Source: Oscheius dolichura (lineage: Eukaryota; Nematoda; Chromadorea; Rhabditida; Rhabditidae). From it: 64,000 bases of DNA. The stretch is from positions 8,604,001 to 8,668,000 of the forward strand of contig OW051494.1 in the NCBI GenBank assembly GCA_932521035.1, read 5' to 3'. Shown here piece after piece: positions 1-10,713 of the stretch (its first letter is position 1; each line of letters begins with the position of its first letter). The translations under genes were made by a program, and so were the position numbers. The notes beneath the pieces are model-generated. The model was not told where the DNA came from. It worked only from the letters and a program-made list of their open reading frames with translations, and made no database searches.

Positions 1-1007
1 GAGAGTTGTGGTAGCCAAGAGTGAGAAGGGTTGTAAGGAATTGGAAAAACACAAAAACAGCTACATTCTGGCCCATTTATTCGAATTTGTCTACAGTAAT
101 TCATCGAAATAAGTTTCCAACAATTTGTTAGTTAAATTAAAACCTAGATTAAAGGTCTGTGAAGTGTACAGTAGCCCAGATTTAAGAGAGATCCGTGTCC
201 ATTTCAATGAAATGGCCCTTGTTGTTTTGCTGAAGTTTCCGACTCTCACGTGGGCCGTTCCTCTCCTCTGATGTCTCGCCTTTCCCATTCATCAAAAAAG
301 GATGAAATATCTTGTTGTTTACTATTTGAAATAGGGGATAACCGGTTTGGTCAGTTGGGATGGGAGGGGGTCTCCTTCGTTCTCTTCCCCCCTCCAATAG
401 TCGGTGATCTGTGTCATTAAGCCGGCTCTCTTTCTCTCTATCCATCTCTTTTCCAGCCTGCTGCTAGTTTTCGTTTTCCCTTTTCGCTCCAAAAAAACTT
501 ATGCCGTAATCCAGAAAGGGGAGATCTTTCCATAAAAAAGCCAAGAATTTGGACAAAAAAGGCCGTCAAAATGTTATTTTCACCATTGTTTCGCATCCTT
601 CATGTCTCGGGACCACCATATGGCCCCTCGTTGTTCTTTAAAAAAAATTAAACTGGTTAAAATGCTGAAACACGGCTCTAGTGACGCTCAATTCTTACTA
701 TTACCACTCCAAAAACAATAAAAGGACCATTTTTGGTAGTCTGCTTGGTTCCAACCACTTCGAGAATAGAGTGTCAATCTCTATTATAGAGAGCCCCGTC
801 CTTGTTTTCTTACATTTGACTCAGAAACGTGAATCTTACTCCCATTTTTTCTTCACATAAAAAACGAAGAAGTGGATATGTGTAGTCTGCCGGTTCTTAT
901 TCACTAGACCATGTCTGGCCGCTTCGATCTCCATCTATTTAAAATCTGCTCGGAATCAAGCCGTTCTTTCCAGTTTTGCTACAGATGCCCATTTAGAAAC
1001 ATCCTTC
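1..1007. other. Intergenic, no gene seen
   Basis: AT-rich sequence with short open frames only. No splice-bounded exon, RNA gene or long repeat was found. Confidence 0.5.
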
Positions 1008-1128
1008 TATAGTCTATTTCCAATGGATATTCCTTGGAAGAACCTCTCCGCTACGGGACCAGAACGCCTTCAAACAAGGTCCCGTAGCGAATTTGAATCC
1101 GCGGAATATCCGTTGGAAATAGGCTATA
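1008..1128. repeat. Foldback element, TATAGTCC family, copy 1
   Basis: The left end (TATAGTCTATTTCCAATGG) is the inverse of the right end (GTTGGAAATAGGCTATA), with a second inner inverted pair around GGGACC/GGTCCC. Related elements lie at 10810-10948, 27784-27902 and 30864-31009. It looks like a short non-autonomous inverted-repeat element. It lies just upstream of the gly-3-like gene. Confidence 0.7.
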
Positions 1129-1340
1129 TTTGGATACTGGAATCATGTAACGTGTGTATTGTTGATCCGCCGTTCCCCAGCCGTGAATATTCTCTCTTCT
1201 CTTTATTTTCCTCATTCGAAGCCTCTCTTTTCTTAATATGAGATATTCTATTTCAGATGGCTCCATAGTTCTTGTTCTGTGCCGGTCTACCGGCTCATCT
1301 ACTCCTTCCTTCTAGCTGTTCTCCCTCTCTCTACCTCTAG

Positions 1341-4300
1341 ATGTCGTCCTTAAATTTCACTCGTCGCCAAAAGCGCCGTCTCCTTGGCTACCTCCTCTGT
1401 TGTCTCGCGTTTCTCTTCCTATGGTGTATTCTAACCTTGGCTATTCTATTCCTACAAGATTCTGTGAGTTTTCTATCAATTACAGTCAAACAATGAGAGA
1501 AATTTAGATCTTCGGCGATTCGGAGCTCTCCCCGCCTCCAACAGCGAAAGACAAACAAAGCGGCGGGGTTCAAGTCATCGTCGGCCACTACAACGGCAAT
1601 TTACCCGAAGAGAAGCTCAGAAATTTAACGGACGGTAGAGTTTTCTCCATTTCCTCATAATGTGAAAATTTAGAAGACCTCAATGCCAACAATTATAACC
1701 CCAATCCCGAATGGGGCGAGCTTGGCGCCGCGGTGAAGTTGAGCAAAGAAGAAGTCAAGATTGCTGAAGACACGTGGGGAATTAATAAGGTACCGGTTTA
1801 CTGTAACTCCTGAATAATGAAGATTTTCAGTTCAATTTGGTTGTAAGCGACGGTATCCCGTTGAATAGGACTCTTCCGGATGTTCGGAAACCTGCCTGCA
1901 GGGAATTGACCTACCCAGGTCTGTTTTATATGGGTCTCCATCATTTCTGTGGGTCCAGGAGGACACAGGGAGCTCTGAGTACTACTCGAAGTCATAAGAA
2001 AGGGGATAGGTTTCGTGTGTACCTTTCCGGACCAAGGATAGGGCGCGCCCCCAGTGCCATATGCCCAAACTCGGAAATGACCCACATATAAACAAAAGAA
2101 TTGTTCTTGTCCAGAAAATAAAGTTTGTCGAGGGTGGGACTCGAACCCACGAAGGGAGGTCACCCTCCCAGCCACCCGGGAAGTGGCCCACTTTGCCACT
2201 CGTGCACCTCGACAACGGGAACTTCGATAGTAAAATAAATACAAGAATGCAGGGGCGTAACGCAACGTCTATTTTTTTGTTATTTATTCGTCGATTCCAC
2301 TCATTTTTTTCGGGTTATTTCTTTCCGATGATCTTTAATTTTTATTTAAAGGGCGAACTTTTTATATTCATCCACATTTTGGTCTTTTTCTTGGCGATAC
2401 TGTAGCTCAACGGGGTTTACTCCTCCCTGGAAGCTTTGTATCCCCTCAAAGAACAATTTTCAGCTGTCTCCACCCTTCCCAACACCTCTGTCATCATCGT
2501 CTACCACAACGAAGCTTATTCTACCTTGCTTCGAACTGTTTGGAGTGTTATCACCCGCTCTCCCCCTACTCTTCTCCATGAAATCATCCTGGTCGACGAC
2601 TATTCCAATCGAAGTACCGTACCCTCTCCCATTTTGACTAATTCGAAGCTTTAGCCTTCCTCCTGGATCCTCTAGACGATGCTGTTCGCCATCTCCCGAT
2701 TCATACAAAAATTATCAGGGCAAAGCAGCGGGTCGGACTCATTCGAGCCCGCCTGATGGGCGCTCAAGAAGCCGTCGGAGAGGTTTTGACCTTCCTGGAC
2801 TCGCATTGTGAATGTACCAAAGGATGGTTGGAACCGCTGCTGACTAGAATCAAAGAAAATCGGTATGAATTCATTTATAGAAAAAGAGTAATCTAAATTC
2901 TAGGAAAAATGTAGTCTGCCCAATAATTGATGTCATCAATGACGATACCTTCCAATACCAGAAAGGGATAGAACTCTTCCGCGGAGGATTCAATTGGAAT
3001 CTGCAGTTTCGATGGTACGGTATGCCGACAGAAATGGCCAAATCGAGACTGAAGAATCCGACGGACCCTATTGAGTGAGTTTCTCCAGGAGTATTAGTTA
3101 TCGTGCCCATCAAAATTGTTCCCAGTTCCCAAGGGAAGGTTCCCGTTCAAAATGATGATAGCTTTCTGTAAACGGAATGTTTTAGATCTCCTACAATGGC
3201 TGGCGGTCTCTTCAGCATCGATCGCAGCTATTTCGAAGAGTTGGGAACCTACGACCCTGGAATGGACATTTGGGGAGGAGAGAATCTCGAAATATCATTC
3301 AGGGTTCGTTTTCCTATTTATTTTTCCTTTAGCAAACAATTTCAATTGCAACTTTTGAGTTTCTGGCTCAAAAAGACCGGATAGAACCATTATCTGCCAT
3401 AAATTTACCTCAATTTTTGGGAAATGGCTCTGTAAAGTGCTCCCCACCTCTTACCGTATGCGAATTATCCTGCTCTTTTCAGATTTGGCAATGCGGCGGC
3501 CGAGTGGAGATCCTCCCTTGTTCCCATGTGGGCCATGTCTTCCGAAAGACGTCACCTCACGACTTCCCCGGAAAATCCAGTGGCAAAATCTTGAATAACA
3601 ATCTCTTCCGGGTGGCTGAAGTCTGGATGGACGAGTGGAAACATCTCTTCTATAAATTGGCTCCTCGTAAGTCAAAATACTGTAACTTTCGAAAGGGTGG
3701 ATTCAGAAGCGGGTCACTTACGAAATACAACAGATGTGAGTGAAAGAATCGAGCTGAGGAAGAATTTGAACTGTAAAAGCTTCCGTTGGTACTTGGATAA
3801 CGTCTTCACGGATCATTTTTTACCTACCAAGAATGATTTCTTTGGACGGGTGAGTAATTTTGACTATATTTTTTATGAAACATGATCGTAAGATCTTTCT
3901 GAACCACCGTTTCAAGGTCCTTTTTGAAATTTTATATTTTTGAAGCCGCGAAAAGTGAAAATTCCTGTTATACCAGCCAAACTAGGTCAAAAATGATCCC
4001 TTTGCTTCAGGTCGTCGGAGAATCTTCCAAATGTCTATCATGGGCACTGGGTTCCAACGGTCTGAAGCAGTCGGATTATACAAATTGCACAAAAAGCGGC
4101 CCACTCCCTAAAAAGGTGAATTTTATAGATTGGTACCGTATCCTCGGAGAGGTGTCTGGTCAGCCGGCCCACGCGAGAATCCGGCAGCCGGGTCCATTCT
4201 CTTTTGATGAAAAAATGCACTCTGGGGTCGGACGTCTGGCAGGTTCATTTCCTTTTCTTATTTTTAGACAAGAAAATATGGTACTTTTAGCTGTGGTTGT

Positions 4301-5095
4301 GGACAAAAGACGGAAGAATCCGGAGCGATGAACATCTTTGTCTCTCCGGGATCCAAGTCGTCCATACCAGCGGGCAATGGATGGTACAACTGAAGGAATG
4401 CGCCGGATTTGAGAGCGAATATTGGACGAGAAGCGTAAGTATCAGTACTTTTCCAAAAGTAGGAATACGGTAACGGAAAACCTTCCGCCCGGGACCTTTC
4501 GGGCAAAAGTGATCCGGATTTTCGATATCTCTCCGTTTTTCTTTGCCGTGTGGTTTCGAAGAGACAAATGGACGATACCCCTATTTTTTGGCTTTTTTTC
4601 CTGTAACATCTTCTTGGTTACGGTAATGTGATCAAAGAGAACAATGATGGAAGCCCCTGCAACTCCTACAATGCCCCCTTTTCTTGGTTTAAGCCAGATT
4701 TGACCGGGGACCCAATTTCCTCCGTGATTTGTAAATTAAATCCACTTTGGCTACACCACCTTTTCATATAAACGATTGTAACCCGAAAACGCTTCCATTG
4801 GGACGGGCAGAATCTCTCAAATGCTCCAGCAGCGAAAGACGGGGTCCCAACCGTTGGAGTCTCCATCGGGACGCAAAAACGTGCCTTTGACCCAATCACT
4901 TGCTATTTCCTTCCACGAGCCTTACACAATAATTTTCAGGGTGACACGTTCGTGCACAAGGAGAGCGGCCTCTGCCTGGGCGAGCCGGGTCTCTCTGGGC
5001 CCAGCAGCGACCTGACCCCGCCTCTTCTTCAAAAATGCGGCAAACGAGGCCAATCCTGGAAATTGCGAGCAATTCGTTGGAGAGAACGAGTTTAA
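1341..5095 (+). CDS. gly-3: Polypeptide N-acetylgalactosaminyltransferase, GLY-3 type
   Basis: Golgi type II enzyme that starts mucin-type O-glycosylation by moving GalNAc from UDP-GalNAc to Ser/Thr. Thirteen exons join in phase to about 610 residues: 1341-1463, 1508-1634, 1674-1789, 1831-1918, 2464-2613, 2655-2862, 2904-3074, 3186-3303, 3483-3666, 3707-3849, 4011-4115, 4291-4434, 4940-5095. Visible in order: a short basic cytosolic tail and an N-terminal signal anchor; the GT-A domain with [20 protein letters not shown], a [13 protein letters not shown] segment holding the DxH metal motif, [10 protein letters not shown] and the GalNAc-T motif [14 protein letters not shown]; then [20 protein letters not shown] and a C-terminal ricin-type lectin domain with CLS and CLG repeats. 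Length and segment order fit the nematode GLY-3 family. The start follows an AG acceptor (CTCTAG). Intron 4 is unusually long (545 nt) and contains a tRNA on the other strand. The exon 10 acceptor was chosen because it restores the family sequence APQAGHLR. Confidence 0.93.
2126..2213 (-). tRNA. Class II tRNA with CCC anticodon (nematode nev-tRNA-Gly type)
   Basis: On the minus strand the 88-nt sequence folds completely. The acceptor stem is GTCGAGG/CCTCGAC with discriminator A. The D-stem is CAC/GTG. The anticodon stem GCCAC/GTGGC closes the loop TTCCCGG, giving anticodon CCC. A long variable arm GGGAGG-GTGA-CCTCCC follows, then T-stem GTGGG/CCCAC with loop TTCGAGT. The box B sequence GGTTCGAGTCC is perfect, and a TTTT run lies about 8 nt downstream. 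Ordinary tRNA-Gly has a short variable loop. A CCC anticodon with a long V-arm is the mark of the nematode nev-tRNAs, which published work reports to be charged with leucine. The A discriminator suits leucyl-tRNA synthetase. It lies in intron 4 of the gly-3-like gene, antisense to it. Confidence 0.88.
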
Positions 5096-6060
5096 TTGTA
5101 TCATTTTGTAATCTATTTTCCCTTATTTAAACCTCCTCTTAATTCAAAAAGCATTAATCCACATGCCATTAACATTACAGACTTTAAACCGAAAACTTCC
5201 TGGCCATGGCTCCTTTAACTTTGGGTTCTACTTGTTTTTATTTCATGTTTAATTGTGATTTTTCCTCGGTGATATGTGTTTTTATTGACTAATGTTGACA
5301 GAAATTGTGATGTAACCTGCTCTGGATCTGCGACTAACCCCCCTACCCTTATTTTAACCTTTCCTTTCCTCTTTTGGTGTGCAAAAGATGTAGCAGCAGG
5401 ATATATACAGGAAATGCTTTATTCTGATGCCAACATTACTTTTATAGCTTTCATGATGTGTGATTTACATTTTATAAATAGCAATAAATATATATTTATA
5501 GCCAAATGGTTACAGTAAGCTGTTCAAGACGGGTAATGAGTCTGTCCAGGCCACAAGGAACTTGATTTAGTCGAAGCAATGGATAGTTCACAGGGAAAGG
5601 TTAATTTAAGCTTCCGTGACGAAATCCATAGTGTAAATTGGCTGTTTTCACCGTAGAAACCAAAGGTATACGGGCTAAAATTTGAAAACACCCTGGAATG
5701 CCCTTTGGTAATGGGCGATAAGAGCTCCTTTGCCCTGAAGACTGCTGAATTGTGGTTTGGGCCAGGAATACATCCTTTGAATGTTACTAATGGGGTGAAA
5801 CCTCCTCCAAAAAATGGATAATAATAGGATTTGTGTCAGCTCGAAGAAGAAAAGACTGTTTCCCCATCGCTTCCTTTCCTATGAAGAAAAAGAAGGCCCG
5901 CGGTAATTCTTTCGATAAGGTGAAAATGCCATCGCCTTATCTCAAAGTACACCTCATACAGGAAAATAGCTCCTATCTTTCGGGGTAACTCATCAGGCAA
6001 ATAAAAGGCCCAGCGAGAGGGACGCCGTTATCAGCGGCTGACTTCTTTCCTCTATTAGTA
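5096..6060. other. Intergenic: 3' flank of gly-3 and 5' flank of orphan gene A
   Basis: AT-rich sequence with no supported exon. The last part (about 5860-6060) is presumably the promoter and leader of the next gene; no clear TATA box was recognised. Confidence 0.4.
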
Positions 6061-9000
6061 ATGAATCTCTTCTTTCTTCTTTTCCTACTCCTCGCTTCTT
6101 TTACTCCCGGGCTCCAGGATGAAGAAGGTAAGCTTTCTTTGCCGTTTCTTGGTCCTATTCGATGGGGACCGTAGATCCACCCAGAGTTCACCACCAAATT
6201 TCCAGCCAATACGGAAGTAATGGATAAGATCATCGAGTATTTCGAGGAACTGGCCAAGCCGTCTGACAATTACCTGGACAGGTTGAATTTGTTCGAGAAG
6301 ACCATTCCCTCGCTTCTCAATTTGAGCGACAGCTTTGGTGACCTCTTCTTCTCCCCGGAATTATCTGGAAACGTGAGCTTTTCCTCCCGGCTGTAAGCTG
6401 TTTATTTCAGTCTGAAGTTCCTGATTATCTGACTCGTGACATGATGGATGTCCCTTCCGCTACAAAATTATTCAAATACTTTGACGAGCAATATGGTCTT
6501 GCGAATTTAACAGAGAGAACATCAACGAGACGATCTAATTCTTATGTGCACACAATTGTTTTGAAAAATGACGAAGAAGCAACATATTTTTTATATGGGG
6601 TGAGCCATTTCTACCATATTCTGCCAAATAAGGCGGCAAGAGCCCCTAAACTGATGTTTATTTCTTAACATGGAACCAGAGAACCCCCTCCACCGCCATC
6701 TGGATAGACAGCATCTGGGCGCGTCCAAATTTCTGCGTTTTGAGCGCTTATTTTATTTTATTTGCCCTTTATACCCAGTCTATAAGATACTGCTTGAAAA
6801 GCTCTGCAAACTTGTTTTTAAATCGGGAAAAATGAGACAAGAACAGCAAATACAACACATTTTTCAAAGTGATACGGTAGATGACACTCATAGAAATTTA
6901 TAGAATATCTCCTTGGTCCTGAACCACTACTTTAAATTTGGATTTATGGGATTTCTCAATCCCACTGTCTCCCCCGAAGGACTGACGGAAAACTTGAAAA
7001 ACTTCTACCGTTTGTGTAAAAATGAAAACATTGGAATTGAATCAATGGTCAAGGTTTGCTAGGAACCTACTTTAGACTACTGTATCAAATCACAGGAAAT
7101 GAATAAATGGCTGGTTAAAAGCTGCTCGAATAGGAACAATACAGATCTCCGATATGCGTTAGACTCCTTCTCGGATGTTCTTCGCCACCAATACTTCTGG
7201 TGGACACCTAATTATATTCATGATAAAAATACACCGACCATTTGGAGTAAGTCAGAAAACATTCGGGGGTAAACGCGAGATGAAAAAGTCACTTTCCCGG
7301 GTTGTCCACCGTGACTTTTTCATTTTAAAAGTCAAAAAGTCACTTTCCCGGGTTGTCCACCGTGACTTTTTCATTTTAAAAGTCAAAAAGTCACTTTCCC
7401 GGGTTGTCCACCGTGACTTTTTCATTTTAAAAGTCAAAAAGTCACTTTCCCGGGTTGTCCACCGTGACTTTTTCATTTTAAAAGTCAAAAAGTCACTTTC
7501 CCGGGTTGTCCACCGTGACTTTTTCATTTTAAAAGTCAAAAAGTCACTTTCCCGGGTTGTCCACCGTGACTTTTTCATTTTAAAAGTCAAAAAGTCACTT
7601 TCCCGGGTTGTCCACCGTGACTTTTTCATTTTAAAAGTCAAAAAGTCACTTTCCCGGGTTGTCCACCGTGACTTTTTCATTTTAAAAGTCAAAAAGTCAC
7701 TTTCCCGGGTTGTCCACCGTGACTTTTTCATTTTAAAAGTCAAAAAGTCACTTTCCCGGGTTGTCCACCGTGACTTTTTCATTTTAAAAGTCAAAAAGTC
7801 ACTTTCCCGGGTTGTCCACCGTGACTTTTTCATTATAAAAGTCTCGTTCCCCTTCTCATTTTTCCATTTTCCAGGATTTAGAGCCCACATGTTGTCGATG
7901 GAGGACACGGAGTGGAGGGCAGTGGACATGGTTGAAAAGATGGAAGAGAAAGTGTTGAGGAAGAGCTTTGCCAATACCAAAAAGGAAGAAATAAGGGCAC
8001 TTTTGGACGAAGCATTCAACGTCACCGCCAAAAGAACTCCGTAAGACCCCTAGAAATCAGAAAACGGCTTTAGATGTCTTCTGGACATGATTACCAGCTA
8101 CGATAGGAGGGAAATTGCCGCGTTTATGAATGATATGCGGCTTGAGATGTCTAGAATGGTAACTTTTCTATATTATTCTCTTTAACGAAGGTTAATACAG
8201 CTAGTAAGTGCTCTTCTTTGCGCTGCTCCTAATCCCAAAGGCGAGAAGACGACTTTGAAGACAGTTGGGAACCTCGTCTCGGAGACGGCTAACTTCCTCG
8301 CCGAATATTTCCCCAAAAGGCTGGTGAGTACTTCAAATTGGTGGATACACAAGAGAAAAGTTTAGAAGACAAGTATCCGCGAGGAAGAAAAAATAGTCAA
8401 ACGGATTCTTAATGAAAATAAAAGAGAGGAATTTTGGAGAAGTGTCTATTATATTCCGGATAATAAGAAGGTCCTCGAGCAGTGGAATTATACTCTATCG
8501 AATGTGGGGCATGAAAGGTAAGGCTGGCTCCGTCTGGATCTCCAGTGTTTTCTACTCTTTGTAACTCAATAGCCAGGCGGTGAGGGATCTTCTCTAGGCC
8601 CATTGGGTACTCCTTCCCATTCTCTCATTATAAAACAAAAGGGACTAGCCTCTTCTTATGATGTCATTCTCTGGATGGAGCTTGTTGAGCTGAACAAATT
8701 CAGAGCAAAATCCCGTGGACGGGACGGGACGACCTTCGGCTAGAATTTAAGCGTTTCTCGCCAATTTTCACCAATGTTGAGCCGTTTTTTGAAATTTCTT
8801 CTTCTTTTTTATTATAACACCATATAGGCATCCTTTTTGGTGGGATAATCACCACAGTAAATACTGGTCCTGGGCAGCAATTCGTGGAGAAACATTGTTT
8901 CAAAGGACCTTATCTATTTTTGTTGCCAATGACAAAAAAGGATAGCTTTTCCGGCTTTTCTGTTACAACCAGTATGCCTCCGGCGGCCTTTGGCCGCTTT

Positions 9001-10475
9001 GGGATTAGTTTATTTCGGTCGAAAAAGAATTGATAGTCGGATAAAACCTGACGGTCGAAACTTTCTGCTTCTCTCTCATTTGACCTGTCAATCTACACAG
9101 ACGACATGTCTCGCAGACAGACAGACAGACAGAGATCTGCCTATTATTAGGGTAGGATTAAAATGTTCGTGTATAATTTAAAGTTGAGAGACCGTTTCAA
9201 AACGTTTTCGTCACTGAAAAGTGCATATTATACGTGTTAGGATGATTTTTTCTTGATATGCCACTCATAACTGCTTGAATACTCTAATAAAAGACAGAAC
9301 CCTTACAATTTTGGTTAGAAACGAACTAAATATAACGTCTGCGGAAAAATCCTGATCAAACTAGGTAAACCCGTGCAAATTTGTGAAATTCTAAGAAGAA
9401 TCCAAGAATAGAAAAAAAATCGGGATTTACCTTTTTGGCGGGCATCCTGTCCCATCCCGTTTTTGGCTCCCCACGCCCCGTATACGGGACGAGTCATTTT
9501 GCCGACCTCGCCCCGATAAACGGGACGGGACAGGAATCCCGCCCAGCCCTGGTAGGGAGCGAGTTGGGCCCAACTCGATTCATCCTTGACGGGCACAGAG
9601 ATCTTAGAAGACAAGTACCCCTGGCCTAGGGATCCTATAAGCTTTAGTAGCATTGGGATGAGGAACATTTTGAAACCTGCTGGATTTCCTTTCACTAACT
9701 TTTCTCCCGGATTTCCTCAATCTCTGTTCCAGCGTACTCAAGGGTTGGGTGGTATTTTCCTGGCAGACGAAGAGACCATGCCAAAAGAACTTCGAGTTTT
9801 ATAGTCCATTTCCAACACAAAGACAAGGCGTTTTGGGACCCAAACAATCGTTATCTACTGGATTTCTATGGCGAGCTCGAATCAGGAACTTTTAATCTCA
9901 ATAACCAAAAATCCAACCCCCCCCCCCTGATTTTTCCTTTGAAAGTGTAAAGAAAGTATTGTTTCAGTATCCGACGGCAATACCTTATCAATGTGTATGA
10001 CAGTCATTTCTCGTGTAAGAGCGGAAGCTGCATTTTGTTCCCGAACATCTACCAAACGGATGCTTTCGTTGCCCGGTACACTGAAACCAATGAGACCGCC
10101 GTCGAGGAATTCACCAAGCAGGCCAAGGCCTTGTACAGAAGAATTCTACCAATTGTCACGTAAGCCAGGTTAATATTTCCGATTAAAACGAATTCTAGAA
10201 GTAGTAATAAGAAGTGGGATACTGTAAAAAAACTGGCTGAAGAGATCGAGAGGAGGAACATCTCCCTGACGGATACTCACATCGGAAGCACCGCAATAAT
10301 GCGCCATCTTAAATACGAACGCGAGTCGTGCAATTTCCAAACCTCTTTCCTCCTTTACAATCGAGGAGAGGGCAATTTACCCGCTGTTGTTTCTTATTCA
10401 TCCAGAAGCCGCGTCAGCTATGCATGGTTCTGGGCTGATAAGTTTGCTTGTACCGAAATCTACTTTTTTATGTAG
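6061..10475 (+). CDS. Orphan secreted protein, tandem paralogue A
   Basis: Family not recognised. The signal peptide (MNLFFLLFLLLASFTPG) is followed by about 550 mostly helical, charged residues. Exons start 6061-6127, 6207-6372, 6411-6599, 6904-7053, 7096-7246 and 7875-8040. Further exons begin near 8074, 8204, 8368, 9968 and 10199, and the frame ends at ATG-TAG 10475. Landmarks include KPSDNYLDRLNLFEKTIPSL, NHYFKFGFMGFLNP, AHMLSMEDTEW, LEQWNYTLSN, ETNETAVEEFTKQAK and a C-terminal CTEIYFFM. Several NxT/S sequons and scattered cysteines fit an extracellular protein. The intron at 7247-7874 carries an 11-unit minisatellite, and the one from about 8519 to 9967 is 1.4 kb long. Paralogue B downstream has the same exon phases, which confirms the model. 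Function unknown. Confidence 0.75.
7283..7843. repeat. 51-bp minisatellite, 11 units, each a potential hairpin
   Basis: Eleven near-identical 51-bp units lie inside an intron of orphan gene A; only the last differs (CATTATAAAAG for CATTTTAAAAG). Each unit has a perfect 10-bp inverted repeat AAAAAGTCAC/GTGACTTTTT around an 18-nt loop containing CCCGGG. Because 51 is a multiple of 3, both strands stay open across the array (KKSLSRVVHRDFFILKV on plus). The plus frame runs into the following exon but is not the frame of the preceding exon: retaining the intron gives a stop at GGG-GGT-TAA before the array. It is best read as intronic, non-coding repeat. Confidence 0.95.
9100..9131. repeat. Short CAGA/GACA simple repeat
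   Basis: A short run of CAGA units lies in the 1.4-kb intron of orphan gene A. A reverse-complement TCTG/TGTC tract flanks similar GC-rich sequence near 51285-51400, so this intron may hold a decayed copy of the same repeat. Confidence 0.5.
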
Positions 10476-10713
10476 TCTAATTAAAGATATATAGTCTATA
10501 TAGGGAGTGAGAAGCTCAGGAAGCGTCGCTCTGAAAAATAAGACGGGGTTTCGGTGAAACGAGGTTATTTATCTTGCGTCATTTCCTACGGAAGGTCTGA
10601 TAACTGTAATTCTTCAGATAAAGAGGAAATATTGGGGCAGCTGTTGGCCTTATCTCAAGACCACCCCACATCTCCTATCTGATAGCTCACTTTGTTGTCC
10701 ACCTTTATCGGCA
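10476..10713. other. Short intergenic gap between orphan paralogues
   Basis: This 238-bp gap holds the 3' end of gene A and the leader of gene B. A stretch around 10640-10690 (CAAGACCACC, CTGATAG) probably holds the promoter of B. No other gene is seen. Confidence 0.4.

Noticed and set aside
7283..7843. CRISPR-like array
   Set aside because: Units are contiguous with no unique spacers, and the DNA is eukaryotic.
7175..8044. A 289-codon plus-strand frame and a 259-codon minus-strand frame through the minisatellite as repeat proteins
   Set aside because: Both exist only because the 51-bp unit lacks stops. The plus frame does not match the preceding exon, and paralogue B splices the same exons with no repeat between them.
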